A program made the position numbers and the translations under genes. Below, piece by piece: positions 42,725 to 53,739 of a stretch of DNA of 64,000 nt (its first letter is position 1; every line of letters starts with the position of its first letter). Source of the DNA: Cyrtodaria siliqua (taxonomy: Eukaryota; Mollusca; Bivalvia; Adapedonta; Hiatellidae); contig JAWPHD010001809.1 in assembly GCA_037043455.1 (NCBI GenBank), positions 186,001 to 250,000 of the forward strand. Reading direction: 5' to 3'. The notes beneath the pieces are model-generated. The model had not been told where the DNA came from, made no database searches, and was given only the letters and a program-made list of their open reading frames with translations.

Positions 42725-44974
42725 GCGATTACACATAATTTATATTGAATGTGTTGTTTCTTAGATCTTAGATAATGAAAGATCGTAAAAAACGTACAGC
42801 ATGCCACATTTAAAATGTACCTTACTGTATACAAATTTGACAAGAAAAGCTTGATGCAAAGCATCAATTCGGCGGCAAAATTTTGAAGAATTAAAACATA
42901 CGTTATTAAATAACAGTACACGTGTTTATCAGTTATTTTAACTATCTTATCATCAGTACTAAACCTTGGTATATTTAGTGGTCATGGACATAATATTAAC
43001 AAACGTTGCTATGTTGACTTGGTTAAATGTATTTTGAATTAACTAGGTCATTCAGACAATTTTCCAAACGGTTTCGTTGCAGGACTTTCCTTAAAATGTG
43101 TTAAATGAATTGACTGCATTAGGTTTAAATAAATAGTTTATGGAAAGATAAGGTGATGAATGCCGAGTGATTACAAAGTCGTTGTTGAAACATTTGGAGA
43201 GAAAGCTAAGTAAGCCAAGAATTAATGGACAATGCACTTCACATATCTGTTTGAATTTTTAACGTCATTTTTATGCCATGAAGGGCCAATAGACGATCAG
43301 TTTTAGACTAATTGTTTTTGTTTTGTTATTAAACCTAGTACTGTATCACATGAACCATCTATACAGGTAACTGATAATCTACTCATTTGAATTAGTGGCT
43401 GGAGACGAGGGACAATAAGACACAATGTTGCATGTCAATCATTATAAAGGGTGTACGCTATAGAAATAGTGTCATGTTTAAAGACAACATGGTACTGTCT
43501 GAGGATCCAACTGACCTCTGGATTCAAAGCCCAGTGCGCTACTAACAGTGGTAATGCCGACTTTTTCAGTTTTGACCAGAAAACCTACTTATGTGCAAAA
43601 ATAAGTGAAGAAGTCAATTTTTTATTTCTTAACTTTTATTGAACATTATAGAAATATATATTAAAACTTGTTTCTTTCATTAGCATCAAAAATATGTTAA
43701 CAAACAGGAATAGAAAGACGTTTGTACTTAATTGAACATTATAAAAATATATATTAAAACATCAAAACTTGTTTCTTTTATTAGTATAAAAAGTATGATT
43801 TCGCTGATCTGGCTGAAAAAATTGTAAATGTGCAATGTAGATTTTTGGCACATTAAAGGTTTAACCAGAAGTTGAACTTAGTGATATAGTTAATGACCTG
43901 AACAACCTGATTAAATAAACTGGAGAGAAGTTGATTAATACCAGGATGCTACACATGAAGTTTCATTTAAATCAGACTGTTTGTTTCTTTAAGGTTATAC
44001 ATAAGTTAAGTTTATAACGTAGTAAATGACATGATCCACCCAATTTGAACAAACTTGAAAGGTCAATGCTAAGATGCTTAACATACTGTTTCATGAAAAT
44101 TTCAGTGTTGGTTACTGAGAAGAAGACAGATGGATGACAGCCTATGGTAAAGCTGATCTTGCACAAGCCAGTTCAGCTTAGAAAACAATATAAAATGCAG
44201 TGTCCAATCTAGGATCTAAAAAGCAGGGGGGATTTTCCCCCCTTCCTCTAAAAATGTGGGGGGATTTTCAAAAGTAAAGGGGGATGGGTTCAAACAAATC
44301 TATAACACCCTTTTCATAACACCATTTCGACTGGAAGTCGCATAATTTTGAATATTTTTGATTCCGAGTCTGCGCTCATAAATCTACTTTCGTTTTCAAT
44401 ACATTTGTCTGCATTTGACAGTCAAAATGAAGCATTACAAAATTAGCGATTTCCCGTAAACGAAATTTAAATGCCAAAACTTTCCGATATATCATCGTAT
44501 TTTCTCATTTCTTAGCAACATTTAATGTAATTTGCCAATAATAATTAATCAAAACGATTTAAAAACGAGAACAATGTGAAAACATTTGAAACGCAGATAT
44601 TACGATCGATAAATTTCGTTACATTTTTCTAAAATTCGTATTACGCATTTAACCATTTGATTTTATAAGGGAGATAAGCACGCGGGAGACATCGTTTTAA
44701 TGAAATGATTTTGTATAATTTTTGAATTATTGGTGCATCATTTCTTACAGAAATTCAAGAAATCGCTAAGCAGTTTTATCTCTTGTGTTTTATATCTTAT
44801 TCTGGTGCGTTTTATAGCATGCTTTAAATGCAATTTAAACATTTTTAATTACAATCCAAACATACTCAACTATCAGTCCTTTTGATTCCCCATGCCTAAG
44901 GTCAAAGTACTACCACAGTATGTCCGGCGCCCTCAGGGGCGCCTAACAATTAAGCCAATGTTAAAATAATTTTA
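42725..44974. other. Mostly unassigned, AT-rich
   Basis: Apart from the 80-bp duplication at 43637-43800 I see no repeat shared with other parts and no coding signal. A GGGGGATTTT repeat (44223-44285) gives a short G-rich patch. Confidence 0.5.
43637..43800. repeat. Direct duplication of about 75 bp
   Basis: TTGAACATTATAGAAATATA, TATTAAAAC, CTTGTTTCTTTCATTAG at 43637-43690 recur at 43732-43790 with an ATCAAAA insert in the second copy. Confidence 0.85.
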
Positions 44975-45055
44975 GCATACGCACTCTACCTCAGTGTCGG
45001 TGCATACGCACTCTACCTCAGTGTCGGTGCATACGCACTCTACCTCAGTGTCGGT
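44975..45055. repeat. 27-bp direct repeat, three units
   Basis: Three perfect units of GCATACGCACTCTACCTCAG plus TGTCGGT. The last unit contains the left target duplication of the following LINE copy. Confidence 0.95.
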
Positions 45056-45296
45056 GCAGGATAGGGCATAAACGTTATATTCAGTCATATTTATTACAAG
45101 GTGAGCAATTACCAGAATGTATACCCTGCTTAGATTATATTACTACCATATCATCTCTTATTTGTAAATAGGTATATCTTTATATATTTACATTATATTT
45201 TATTACTGCTTCATTTCTTCATCTTTCATCAGATTTTGCGCACATTATGACCTATTTATTTTTCGACGTGCCGTAAAACACCATTCATTCATTCTG
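45053..45296 (+). mobile_element. LINE-R, 5'-truncated copy with target duplication
   Basis: 244 bp beginning at GGTGCAGGATAGGGCATAAAC-type sequence of the ORF end and continuing into the 3' UTR, with an internal deletion after GTATACCCTG. It ends GACGTGCCGTAAAACACCAT and CATTC repeats. The flanks are a perfect 10-bp repeat CCTCAGTGTC at 45043-45052 and 45297-45306. Confidence 0.88.
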
Positions 45297-45589
45297 CCTC
45301 AGTGTCTTATATTTCACGATTTTTTATAATACAACTAAATTATATATATGATCATATTATACCGTCTTGTAAATGACTTGCCTACATATTATGTAAAGAC
45401 AGATACTGTTGCTAATTTATATCCTTTCATTACTTCAATTGTACCGAAATATCAGCGTCAAAGCTTTAGTTCTACGTTTAGTAGTTTTAACTACAAGCAT
45501 GCCTTTCCATTTTTGTATGAACTCACACAATGACAACCCTGAAAAGTAGCCTACTTGCCTCAATAAACCGGATAGTATGTACCTATATG

Positions 45590-45710
45590 TGGAGCGCTGT
45601 GGTCTAGTGGTAGAGCGTGGGTTCGATCCCCGTCTTAACCATATGCGTTGTGTCCCTGAGCAAGACACTTTATATGCATTGCTTAGTACTGGTTCTACCC
45701 AGGAAGACAA
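45590..45710 (+). mobile_element. SINE-D (tRNA-headed, internal deletion)
   Basis: GCGCTGTGGTCTAGTGGTAG (A-box region) is followed only 8 bp later by GGGTTCGATCCCCG (B box), closer than in tRNAs, so part of the head is deleted. Then CCTGAGCAAGACACTTTA and TACTGGTTCTACCCAGGAAG, the central motif shared with SINE-A. Confidence 0.7.
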
Positions 45711-45714
45711 TCAA

Positions 45715-46758
45715 GAAGTACCTTAGAAGCGAATCGCTTACAAAATGTATAGAATACCGAAAGTTATATAGCATCATTTCACGTGTTCGATACTGGTATC
45801 AGTCTATAAATTAGACTATACATAATACATTTAGACAAATTAAAAAATAAAATAATACTCTGCATACAAATTATTTTATTTCAATCTTTGTTTCTATCCA
45901 TGGCTGAATTTATATGGCTTAATGTTGAGATAAGACTATACAAGTTATAAGTGGAGATATTTGGCTCTTAAAGTGCTAAGGAAATTCTATAATGATAGGT
46001 TATAGTTAAAATGTTATAATATTAAGGACTAATGCCAGTTTATGTATGGTCATGTGATCTCATGACTTGATTCAAATTGTGGAATTGTTGATGTATCAAT
46101 GAAATTAATATCGTTATTGTGAATTAATTTCTAATATAATTATATGGAAGAATAAAAGTTATCCTTCGCAAATTTTGAGTAGTATATGTTTTAAACATAG
46201 AAACTGGAGTAATATTCAGTCTGAGTTATTTCACATTCTTATACACCCATGCCTGTTATTGGTGAAATACACATTGTGATTATAATGATAATTTGATACC
46301 GGTTTTTACCAATCAACATAACGAACAATCATATATTCAATTTGCAAGTTATACGATACCTTTAAATATACTGAACCAAACAGCTAACGCACCAGTAGAC
46401 AATACCGTTAATATCTCAATAATAGCAGGAACGTGTATAAAAACGTATACCTCTATTAAACGTTCCTGATAATAGCAATCAATAAATCAAAACAAATTTC
46501 ATTCTGAACGAGACAAATATCTTGTTAATAACGACTGTAAATGAAAAAAATAAATATGCTGTGTCAGTCAAAATTTGATTATGCACACACGGGGGTATAA
46601 AATAATATTCGAAAAAAAAGGGGTGCGTTAGAACTTTGGTTCAGTATAACTTTGGTTTAGTATATGTACAAAGCCGTATAGAGTATAACGTACACGTGCA
46701 CACTCAATATCGCTCAATTTAATTGATACTACATTACTGGGTATGCAGTGTATATATA
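45715..46758. other. No recognisable feature
   Basis: AT-rich sequence; a short palindrome CAGGAACGTGTATAAAAACG / CGTTCCTG lies near 46425-46470. No gene supported. Confidence 0.5.
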
Positions 46759-46760
46759 TA

Positions 46761-47010
46761 TACTCAGCTGCAAAAGAAAGTAGCCACTGAGTTTTGTTTG
46801 GATTTAATTGTATAAAGTCTTTTTAGAATTAATTGACAAATTCCAAAATGAATATGCCATGTTTGGTACCAAAGTTTTTATCATTCCATTGCCAATCTCA
46901 TGTTGCCCTTTGTTTTTCAATAGGTTGAATCATTAAGGGAATGTTGCTTGATAAAGAGGATAGGGTGTAAAGTAAAACTTTCAAAGTGGCTACTTTCTTT
47001 TGCAGCTGAG
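46761..47010. mobile_element. Mariner-type MITE, 250 bp
   Basis: Perfect inverted ends of 26 bp starting CTCAGCTGCAAAAGAAAGTA and continuing GCCACT. Direct TA flanks at 46759-46760 and 47011-47012. No coding capacity. Confidence 0.9.
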
Positions 47011-47182
47011 TATATAATGCCTTCTGTAGTGTTCAGCGAAAGTAGCGTCTCAAGGAAAATGTATAATTAGCATACATAAGAAAAAGAGACGCTTGTGTCT
47101 ATTTCCGGGTTCCGTTTACCTTTTTTGGCCATTGTAGTTCTAACCACATGTGGAACTGTTCAAATTTAATTTGTCTAATGTC

Positions 47183-47509
47183 ATGAACGTGAAGTTGGCA
47201 GTAGCAGTAGCAGTTACTGCTACTGCCACTGCCACTGCTACTGCTACTGCTACTGCTGCTGTTAACGGTCATTGAAGAAGGTTGCTGTATCGGTGTAAGT
47301 AATATGTATTCTCATATTAATAGAGTGGATAAGAACTCCATTAACGTTCCATCTTTCGTTCTGATCCTTTAGTAGCAGTAGCAGTAATAGATACAACAAT
47401 ACATACTACATTAATTTGTACACAAAATTCGCAAAAGGATCAGAACGAAAGATGGAACGTTAAACGAGTTCTTATCCACTGCTACTGCTACTCCCAACTT
47501 CACGTTCAT
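47183..47509. mobile_element. Short relative of the 8872-10263 element
   Basis: Ends ATGAACGTGAAGTTGGCAGT and the inverse at 47509 (with one change, ACTCCCAACTTCACG). Flanks CTAATGTC (47175-47182) and CAAATGTC (47510-47517), 8 bp with one mismatch. The interior contains a separate long inverted repeat: GTGGATAAGAACTC and GTTCCATCTTTCGTTCTGAT at 47329-47376, inverted at 47434-47478. Confidence 0.88.
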
Positions 47510-47678
47510 CAAATGTCTCCGTTCTCCATTTCACATAAGGTTTTCCTTCATGGGACCACGCATTTTCTACGTCATTTCTTCGTTTCAATCGAGCACTTGC
47601 TAGCACTTCCTGATTTAGCCTTGTCAGGTCATTTTTTACATATATACGTGTACATGTCAGGGCTTTCCTGTAGCTCAT

Positions 47679-48242
47679 AATGTGGTGTTTAACGGCACGT
47701 CAACATAAATAGGACATATTATGCGCAAAAACTGATGAAAGATGAAGAAATGAAGTATTAATTAAACATTAATGTAAATATATAAAGATAGAACTATTTA
47801 CAAATAAGGGATGATATGGTAGTAATTAAACTATATATGCAATTCAACAAATGCCCTGCATTGTTTCAGTTGCTATCTCGCTCGCATCAAAGAGCAGTGG
47901 CAGAAAAACAATAACGTGGCTCCAGCGTAAATGGAGTTTCTGCGATAGAATTTGCAGCAACTCTGCAGTTCAGGGTGAGAAGGTTCTAGGCCTATTTTCC
48001 ATATGTTATCTCGATGTACATGGAAGATGAGCCTGGCATGTTCATGCCTGTTAGGCGACATATAACCTTTTCATGTGTTGGTGCGCCTTAAAACCCCAAT
48101 TCAATTCAATTCAACAAATGCCCGAAAACGGGTATATAAATAAGTAAATATATATAAGAACATTTTATAATGATTTATATAGTCTGATTTCTTTCAGGAA
48201 ATCTGAAACAAGACTAAAATCTATAGTATCAAATAATTGAAG
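47679..48242 (-). mobile_element. LINE-R 3' end, split by a SINE
   Basis: Minus strand copy of the LINE-R end: 47679-47856 carries the 3' UTR (GTGGTGTTTAACGGCACGTC at its outer edge) and 48124-48242 the end of the ORF and start of the UTR (CAAGACTAAAATCTATAGT, ATCAAATAATTG). Both halves line up with 3650-3950. The interruption is 47857-48107. Confidence 0.88.
47857..48107 (+). mobile_element. SINE-F with AATTC tail, nested in LINE-R
   Basis: Shares with 62498-62707 the order ACGTGGCTCCAGCGTAAATG, GCAGCAACTCTGCAGTTCAG, GATGAGCCTG, CATGTTCATGCCTGTTAGGC, GTGTTGGTGCGCCTTAAAAC and an (AATTC)n tail. A 16-bp direct repeat AATTCAACAAATGCCC at 47841-47856 and 48108-48123 flanks it and duplicates the LINE sequence at the break. 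No B box is visible, so the head may be lost or of other origin. Confidence 0.9.
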
Positions 48243-48396
48243 TGCATAACATATAATAAAGTTTGCACAGAGCATAAACATGAAATTATATAACGTTTAT
48301 ACAGAGCATACAGATGATATCACAGGAACTTTTAAATATCAGTAATGGCATTCATAAGAAAGGCCCAATTTTAAGTCACAGTGAACTACATATGAA

Positions 48397-48612
48397 TTGA
48401 ATTAGAGTTTATAGTCGCATCAACAGCTGAGGTCATATTGTGACTTTCCGGTTTCCATTGTTGGAAAAAGACCCCAGCTGTCCCTAGGAGCAATTTTCGT
48501 ACTGGGGCGGGCACCTGGCTAGAACCACCGACGATCCGCAAGCCAGCTGGATAGCTTCATCACATAAAGATTCCTAGGCCCCTGAGGGATCGAACACATA
48601 GCGGTTTATGCA
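48397..48612 (-). mobile_element. SINE-B, copy 2
   Basis: Inverted copy of 4733-4930 that extends further 5'. Minus strand: TGTTCGATCCCTCAGGGGCC (B-box-like), CCAGCTGGCTTGCGGATCG, GGTGGTTCTAGCCAGGTGCC, and a GAATTGAATT tail at the left edge. Confidence 0.8.
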
Positions 48613-48631
48613 ATTTAAATTATCAGTTGAG

Positions 48632-49055
48632 TATGGTGGCTTATTTCTGCCATGTCGTCTTTTCGTTATTTCGCCGTAAAAAGACGACAGAACGAAAAGA
48701 CGACAGGACGAAAAGACGACAAATGCAGCGTGAAAAACAGAACGAAAAGACGACAGAACGACAGAGCGAAAGGACGACGCTTCAGCCGCGAAAATGCGCT
48801 ATTTGATATTGCCGTCTTTTCGTTATTTCGTGTGGCCTTCTGTCGTCTTTTCGCTTTTAATCTGTCATCTTTTCGTTATGTCGTTATTTCGTCTTTTCGT
48901 TCTATCGTCCTTTCGTTTTATCGTCTTTTCGTTCTGTCGTCTTTTCGTTCTGTCGTTTTGTCGTTCTGTCGTCTTGTTTCGTTCATTGCGGCCATTTCAT
49001 GGTGACTACTAGAAGTCGGGACGATTTTGAACTGTCGGTGAATCGGGCCAAATCG
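48632..49055. mobile_element. Element with ATTTCTGCCA cap and GACGACA/TGTCGTC interior, copy 1
   Basis: The left end TATGGTGGCTTATTTCTGCC equals the cap of the 26151 element. The interior is AAAAGACGACAGAACG repeats, then the inverse TCGTCTTTTCGTTCTG repeats, making a large imperfect hairpin. The right end GGCCATTTCATGGTGACTAC and AGTCGGGACGATTTTGAACT is shared with the inverted copy at 56050-56556. Confidence 0.8.
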
Positions 49056-50728
49056 ACAGGGAGTGTGCATACTGTATGTTCAATAAATAATAAACGAAGA
49101 GTTACTAGTTCTTTTAAATCGTTTATATAAACGCAGAATGGTCATAATAATTATATTGATCACTAGTTTTGTGTAAGGCATTAAACATGTAATTATGTTA
49201 TGGTGAATAAAAGTAATGAATGGAATTGATTCTGCAACTCATTTTCACACCTTATATAATGAATATTGAAGTGATCATTATATATTTGGCTTTATCTTAA
49301 TCAGTATTTTTTGAAAGTGTCAATATTTAATTGCAGTATGTATATTATACAGACAGAGGATCTTAAATTAGTTCATATTGGGAGCAATGATCAGACACAA
49401 TATGGATAATGTACATATATAAATAAATAATTAAAACATTTTAGCTTACTAGAGACTGTTTTGATAGTTCACACACCCATGACCCATGCCCCCAGCTGGT
49501 ACCCTTTTTCGATGGCATGGCTATTTAATGTAAATTATTTAAAAAAAATAATTGATGAACCCCATAATCTTCCATGGGCATATATTAAAGTGTCTGCTTT
49601 GTTCTTGTCATTTATTGAAAGATGATAACGTTAAAATAATCTCCTTAGAAAAATTATAATTAACGAATAAATAAATAAACTACCTAGAAACGCTCGCCAA
49701 ATGCCTTGTGCCATAGGGCGAGCAAAAATAAAAACTTATAGTAGTTAGTTCATATTAAACAGATGTTTATTACCATAACCTGGCTGCATGGTCTTGTATA
49801 ATGATGCCAAACACATGTGTAAAGTTACAGTCCATTATGTAAAGCAGATTCGGAGTTATAAGCTTACACATAAACTTCAACCGAGCGGAGACGACCATCA
49901 AGTGATCACAATTGCTCTATTTATTTTCCGAAAGAGTCGAGCTAATGACATATTAAATGTTAAGAACGTGTATACGTGTTACCACCTTTCTTGGCTATTA
50001 TATTTCATATGTCGTAGATAATTATAGTTCTAAACTATTAACGTATTACCATAAACTTGATATGTTACACAACTATTTTAAATAAAATACTAAGAGAAAA
50101 ATCAAATATCAGGGTATGGCATTTATTGACTTCCAAATGAACAATCATATTTGCACAATTATCAGTCACGTACATGTTCAACAGTTCCGTATAATATTAA
50201 ACACATTCTTAATTATATTTGCTATACCATCCTACATTGATAAATATTAAGGTATACTCATTGTGATATGATGGTTTCAACAAACGGTCCCGGAAAGTTA
50301 GTGTTAAATTTAAAAGTCAATATTTTGTTTGTCATTTGTTTGAATATATCGAAGAATATGAGCGCTAAGATCCGTGCAGCCAAACTCATGTCTATTTTTA
50401 AGGGGCCCCGGGAGGTAAATCATTAAATACAAAGTCATTGCATTACATTTTTATATAAACAAATTCATAAACCATCCTACATTGATACATACCACTTTAA
50501 ATAATAAGAATATAAACTTTACTCCAAACAAGATAATTAGTACGACTGGTCCAGACATGATCATCAGTATCAGTCCCGGAAAGGTACTACTAAATTACAA
50601 AGTCAAATTATTATTTTTATATTATTATGTTTGATATTCATATTAAATGAACCATTCTGCGTTTATAAAAACATTTAGTGTTTACTCTACTTTTTAAACC
50701 ATCCGATGGCTCAGAATTTCAAATACTT
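49056..50728. other. No recognisable feature
   Basis: AT-rich sequence with no coding signal and no shared repeat that I can see. Confidence 0.5.
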
Positions 50729-52345
50729 GTAGGAACCTCAAACCGTGAAAAATGTGCACAAATGTAAAAACGGTTACAAATGTACAAATGTAAAAAAAAA
50801 AGTCACATATGTAAAAACATACGACAAATGTTACACGTTTGGTGACATATGTAAAAAAATAAAAAAGGACAAAAGTGAAGAAACAAAGAAACACAGATGT
50901 AAAATACATTTTAAACGTTCATTTTTTTTAGCTCTGTTGATCAAAGGTTATGACCATGACGTGGTGCGGCGTCCGTCCGTCCTTCCGTCCGTTTGCCCGT
51001 AAACACCGCTTGGCTAAATTTGACCAAACATCACATGGATGATAATTAAATGACTTGCTTTTTAGATTTGCCAGCATTAGGTCTAAGATGGCCGCCATTA
51101 CCATATATTGTCAAAACCTTTAACACTCATCTTCTAAAGAACCACTGGACAGATTTCGATAATATTTCTTTTAAAGTGATCGCCAACGCCTAGCCTATCT
51201 GATCTGTTCAAATAAAGTCGCTCGGATAAAACATGATTGTGCCCCGGGGGTCCAAAATTTTGTATATTGAGATTTCACATGTTTTTCATAGACTTATATA
51301 GGAAAAAACATTAAAAAGCCTTCTTCACTGAAACCACAAGGTACAGAGCTCTCATGTATTACAAGTAGCATCATTTTTTGTCTGCTACTAAATTTGTCAA
51401 ATGGTAACATTTGGGTCCAATTTAGCCCCGCGCCAGGGGCCACGGTTTTACATAGGCTTATATAGGAAAAAAATCTTCTCTGAAACTACAAGAGCCAGGT
51501 TTAATATTTTGCATTTACTATAAGCGTATTTTAAATCTGATGTTCAAGATTTGAAATTTGAGTCAGTGGACCAGAATAGAAAAACACACACGAACGCGAG
51601 CACGCACGTAAGTGCGCACACACAAGGGATTATTAAAATTACATGTACTTACTTTTATGAGAGGAAACAGGGACGAGTGATACTTCCCTGTAAGAACATA
51701 GACGCGCTATCAGATGGTTGTGTAATCCAAATGTCTCTCCGCAACTGGCTCTGTATTCTCCCGTCCGTCGAAATGAACAGTTGAGGTGGTAGAATATTAC
51801 GGGTGTGAAGGTGTATACAACAGTATACTGGTCGAAACGAATGGAATGGCGGTCTGAGATGGAGGAAACTAAGCACAAATCGAATTCGACGGCAAATAAT
51901 GCTCAAAACAAGAGGTCAATGACCTTGAAACTCTACTGATAGATTTGATAGCTAGATCAGATCAACTAGACATCAAGAGCAACATTCCTGTGAAGTTTCA
52001 TGAAAATCTGTCAAGCAGTGTCAGAGAAATAGTCACCACAAACAAAAGTTTACGGACGGACGGAGGGAGGGACGACGGACGCCGCACCACGTCATGATAT
52101 TTGATCAACAGAGCTAACAAATGAACGTTTAAAAAAATGTATTTTTATATTTGTGTTCTTTTCTTCTTTTTTTTTACATATGTTACTTTCATTTTTTTTA
52201 CATTTGTAAACTTTTTTTTCACTTTTGTCACAAAATATGTCATCAAACGTGACACATTTGTCGTATGTTTTTACATATGTGACTCTTTTTTTTACATTTG
52301 TAACCATTTTTAAATTTGTGACAGTTTTTACGTTTGAGTTCCTAC
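50729..52345. mobile_element. Foldback element with inverted ends of about 290 bp
   Basis: Ends GTAGGAACCTCAAAC and, inverted, GTTTGAGTTCCTAC. Each arm holds alternating ACAAATGTAAAA and ACATATGTAAAA words, then TTTAAACGTTCATTT, AGCTCTGTTGATCAAA, CATGACGTGGTGCGGCGTCC and a GTCCGTCC run. The interior has no reading frame of note. A part of the left arm and interior recurs inverted at 54808-55682. No clear target duplication. Confidence 0.8.
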
Positions 52346-52384
52346 GTACTGCCCACGCATTTACTATGTCTCAAAAGAAATAAT

Positions 52385-52800
52385 ACTACTACTACTACTA
52401 ATAATAATAAAGACTTTATTTAACGAGTGAACTCATCTGAAACTAGTCAATCTTCCATGAGGCCCTCAACAATGTATATTATACAAGTATTTACAAAGAT
52501 ATGTGATAATTTAAAATGAATTGTAGTATATTCATGCATACAGTAACATAACTATGTCCAAACTGAGTTGCAAGACTTCGTCATTATTATATGGTTTGGT
52601 TAATCCACTGTAAATACAATGTTTTGAAATGATTAACAGATTGGGCATTTTTTTATATGGTGAGGAAGTGAGTTCCACACTTTGGAGCCTGAATAGGCAA
52701 ACGATTTTCTGAAAAACTCACTATTCGGTCTGGGGTAATATAGTTGTAGATTTGAGGATGATCTTAAATTTCGCATATGTACATTTGAAGTAAGAGTAAA
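52385..52800 (-). pseudogene. 3' end of an L2/CR1-like LINE ORF
   Basis: Minus strand translation from about 52790: VHMRNLRSSSNLQLYYPRPN, SEFFRKSFAYSGSKVWNSLP, HHIKKCPIC, then a stop. The block F-RKSF-YSG---WNSLP is typical of the C-terminal end of L2/CR1-type reverse transcriptase ORFs. The 3' UTR ends with GAGGGCCTCATGGAAGATTG, AATAAAGTC and ATT repeats, as at 28021-28130. Only the terminal part is present. Confidence 0.85.
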
Positions 52801-53079
52801 CGTATTTTTAAGAAATAGCTATTCTACCTTCTGAAAATACATTTGGGGTCACTGGGGTCAAGGTCACTGTTAATAAAAATAGAAAAAAAAACGGTTTCCG
52901 CTCAGTTAATTCAGATAGGAATGAGATATTGAAATACAACTGCTGCTACTTCACGGTCATAAAACAGGTAGCGTTCGGTTCCGATCCAAATTGTTTATGT
53001 ATAGCATAGGTATTGTTTATGTTAACACAATAGTTAAAAAGTTCACAAACCAAAGCCCAAAGCGTACGTTTTATTAATC

Positions 53080-53200
53080 ACTGTGGGTACATCGGGCGAT
53101 TTATTGCAAGTTTGACGGTAATATTATACCCTAATAATTGACACAAAGTCTTCATCGTCTTCGTTGACGTTGAAAATAAGCATACTGTGGCTTTAAATAC
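53080..53200. repeat. Dispersed repeat, copy 1
   Basis: TCGGGCGATTTATTGCAAGT, TTGACGGTAATATTATACCC, and GAAAATAAGCATACTGTGGC occur in the same order, with changes, at 57845-57955. Family unknown. Confidence 0.7.
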
Positions 53201-53739
53201 TTTCTAGAACAGGCGACACATGCACCAAAAGGCATCCATCTAGTATAAGTAGTTGTCAGAATGATTCTGTGTTTTTCATGTTGATCAAGACTATGTAGGC
53301 GTGACATGAAATTCGATGGAATTTTATAAAAAATTATGTTTTGGAACAAATCTTTTTATATGGTAAAAACTCTACTTCTGGTTTTCATTTTCCCCCCAAT
53401 TAGTCAAAACTATTTCAGAAAGAAACTGTGAGTTATGAAAAATAGGTTCCTGATAGAAGTTATGATGACATATACATTCAATTGATACTTTACATATACA
53501 TTCAATTGATAGTTTCTTTTGAAAAATTAGAATCAATTTAACTTTTCAAGGAGGAGCCAACGCATTCACTATGTCTCAAGTCTACCGTCTGAAAATACGC
53601 TGTTGTCTCTCTTGCACTTTTTTTATACGCATATTATGGTATGGGGTCATCTGTCTATAAACAATTACTCATTCTAGACAATAATTTTGAAACTATAACA
53701 CCCAAACAGGTACATTGCGCTTGGAGAAAGCAAGAATTT

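Noticed and set aside
45348..45533. Open frame with NDLPTYYVK and FNYKHAFPFLYELT, considered as a LINE ORF end
   Set aside because: It has the general feel of a retrotransposon C-terminus, but no diagnostic motif such as WNSLP was found.
48652..49012. Open frames of 117 and 72 codons rich in Phe, Arg and Ser
   Set aside because: They are translations of the GACGACA/TGTCGTC repeats in the element interior, and the same happens at 56029-56461.
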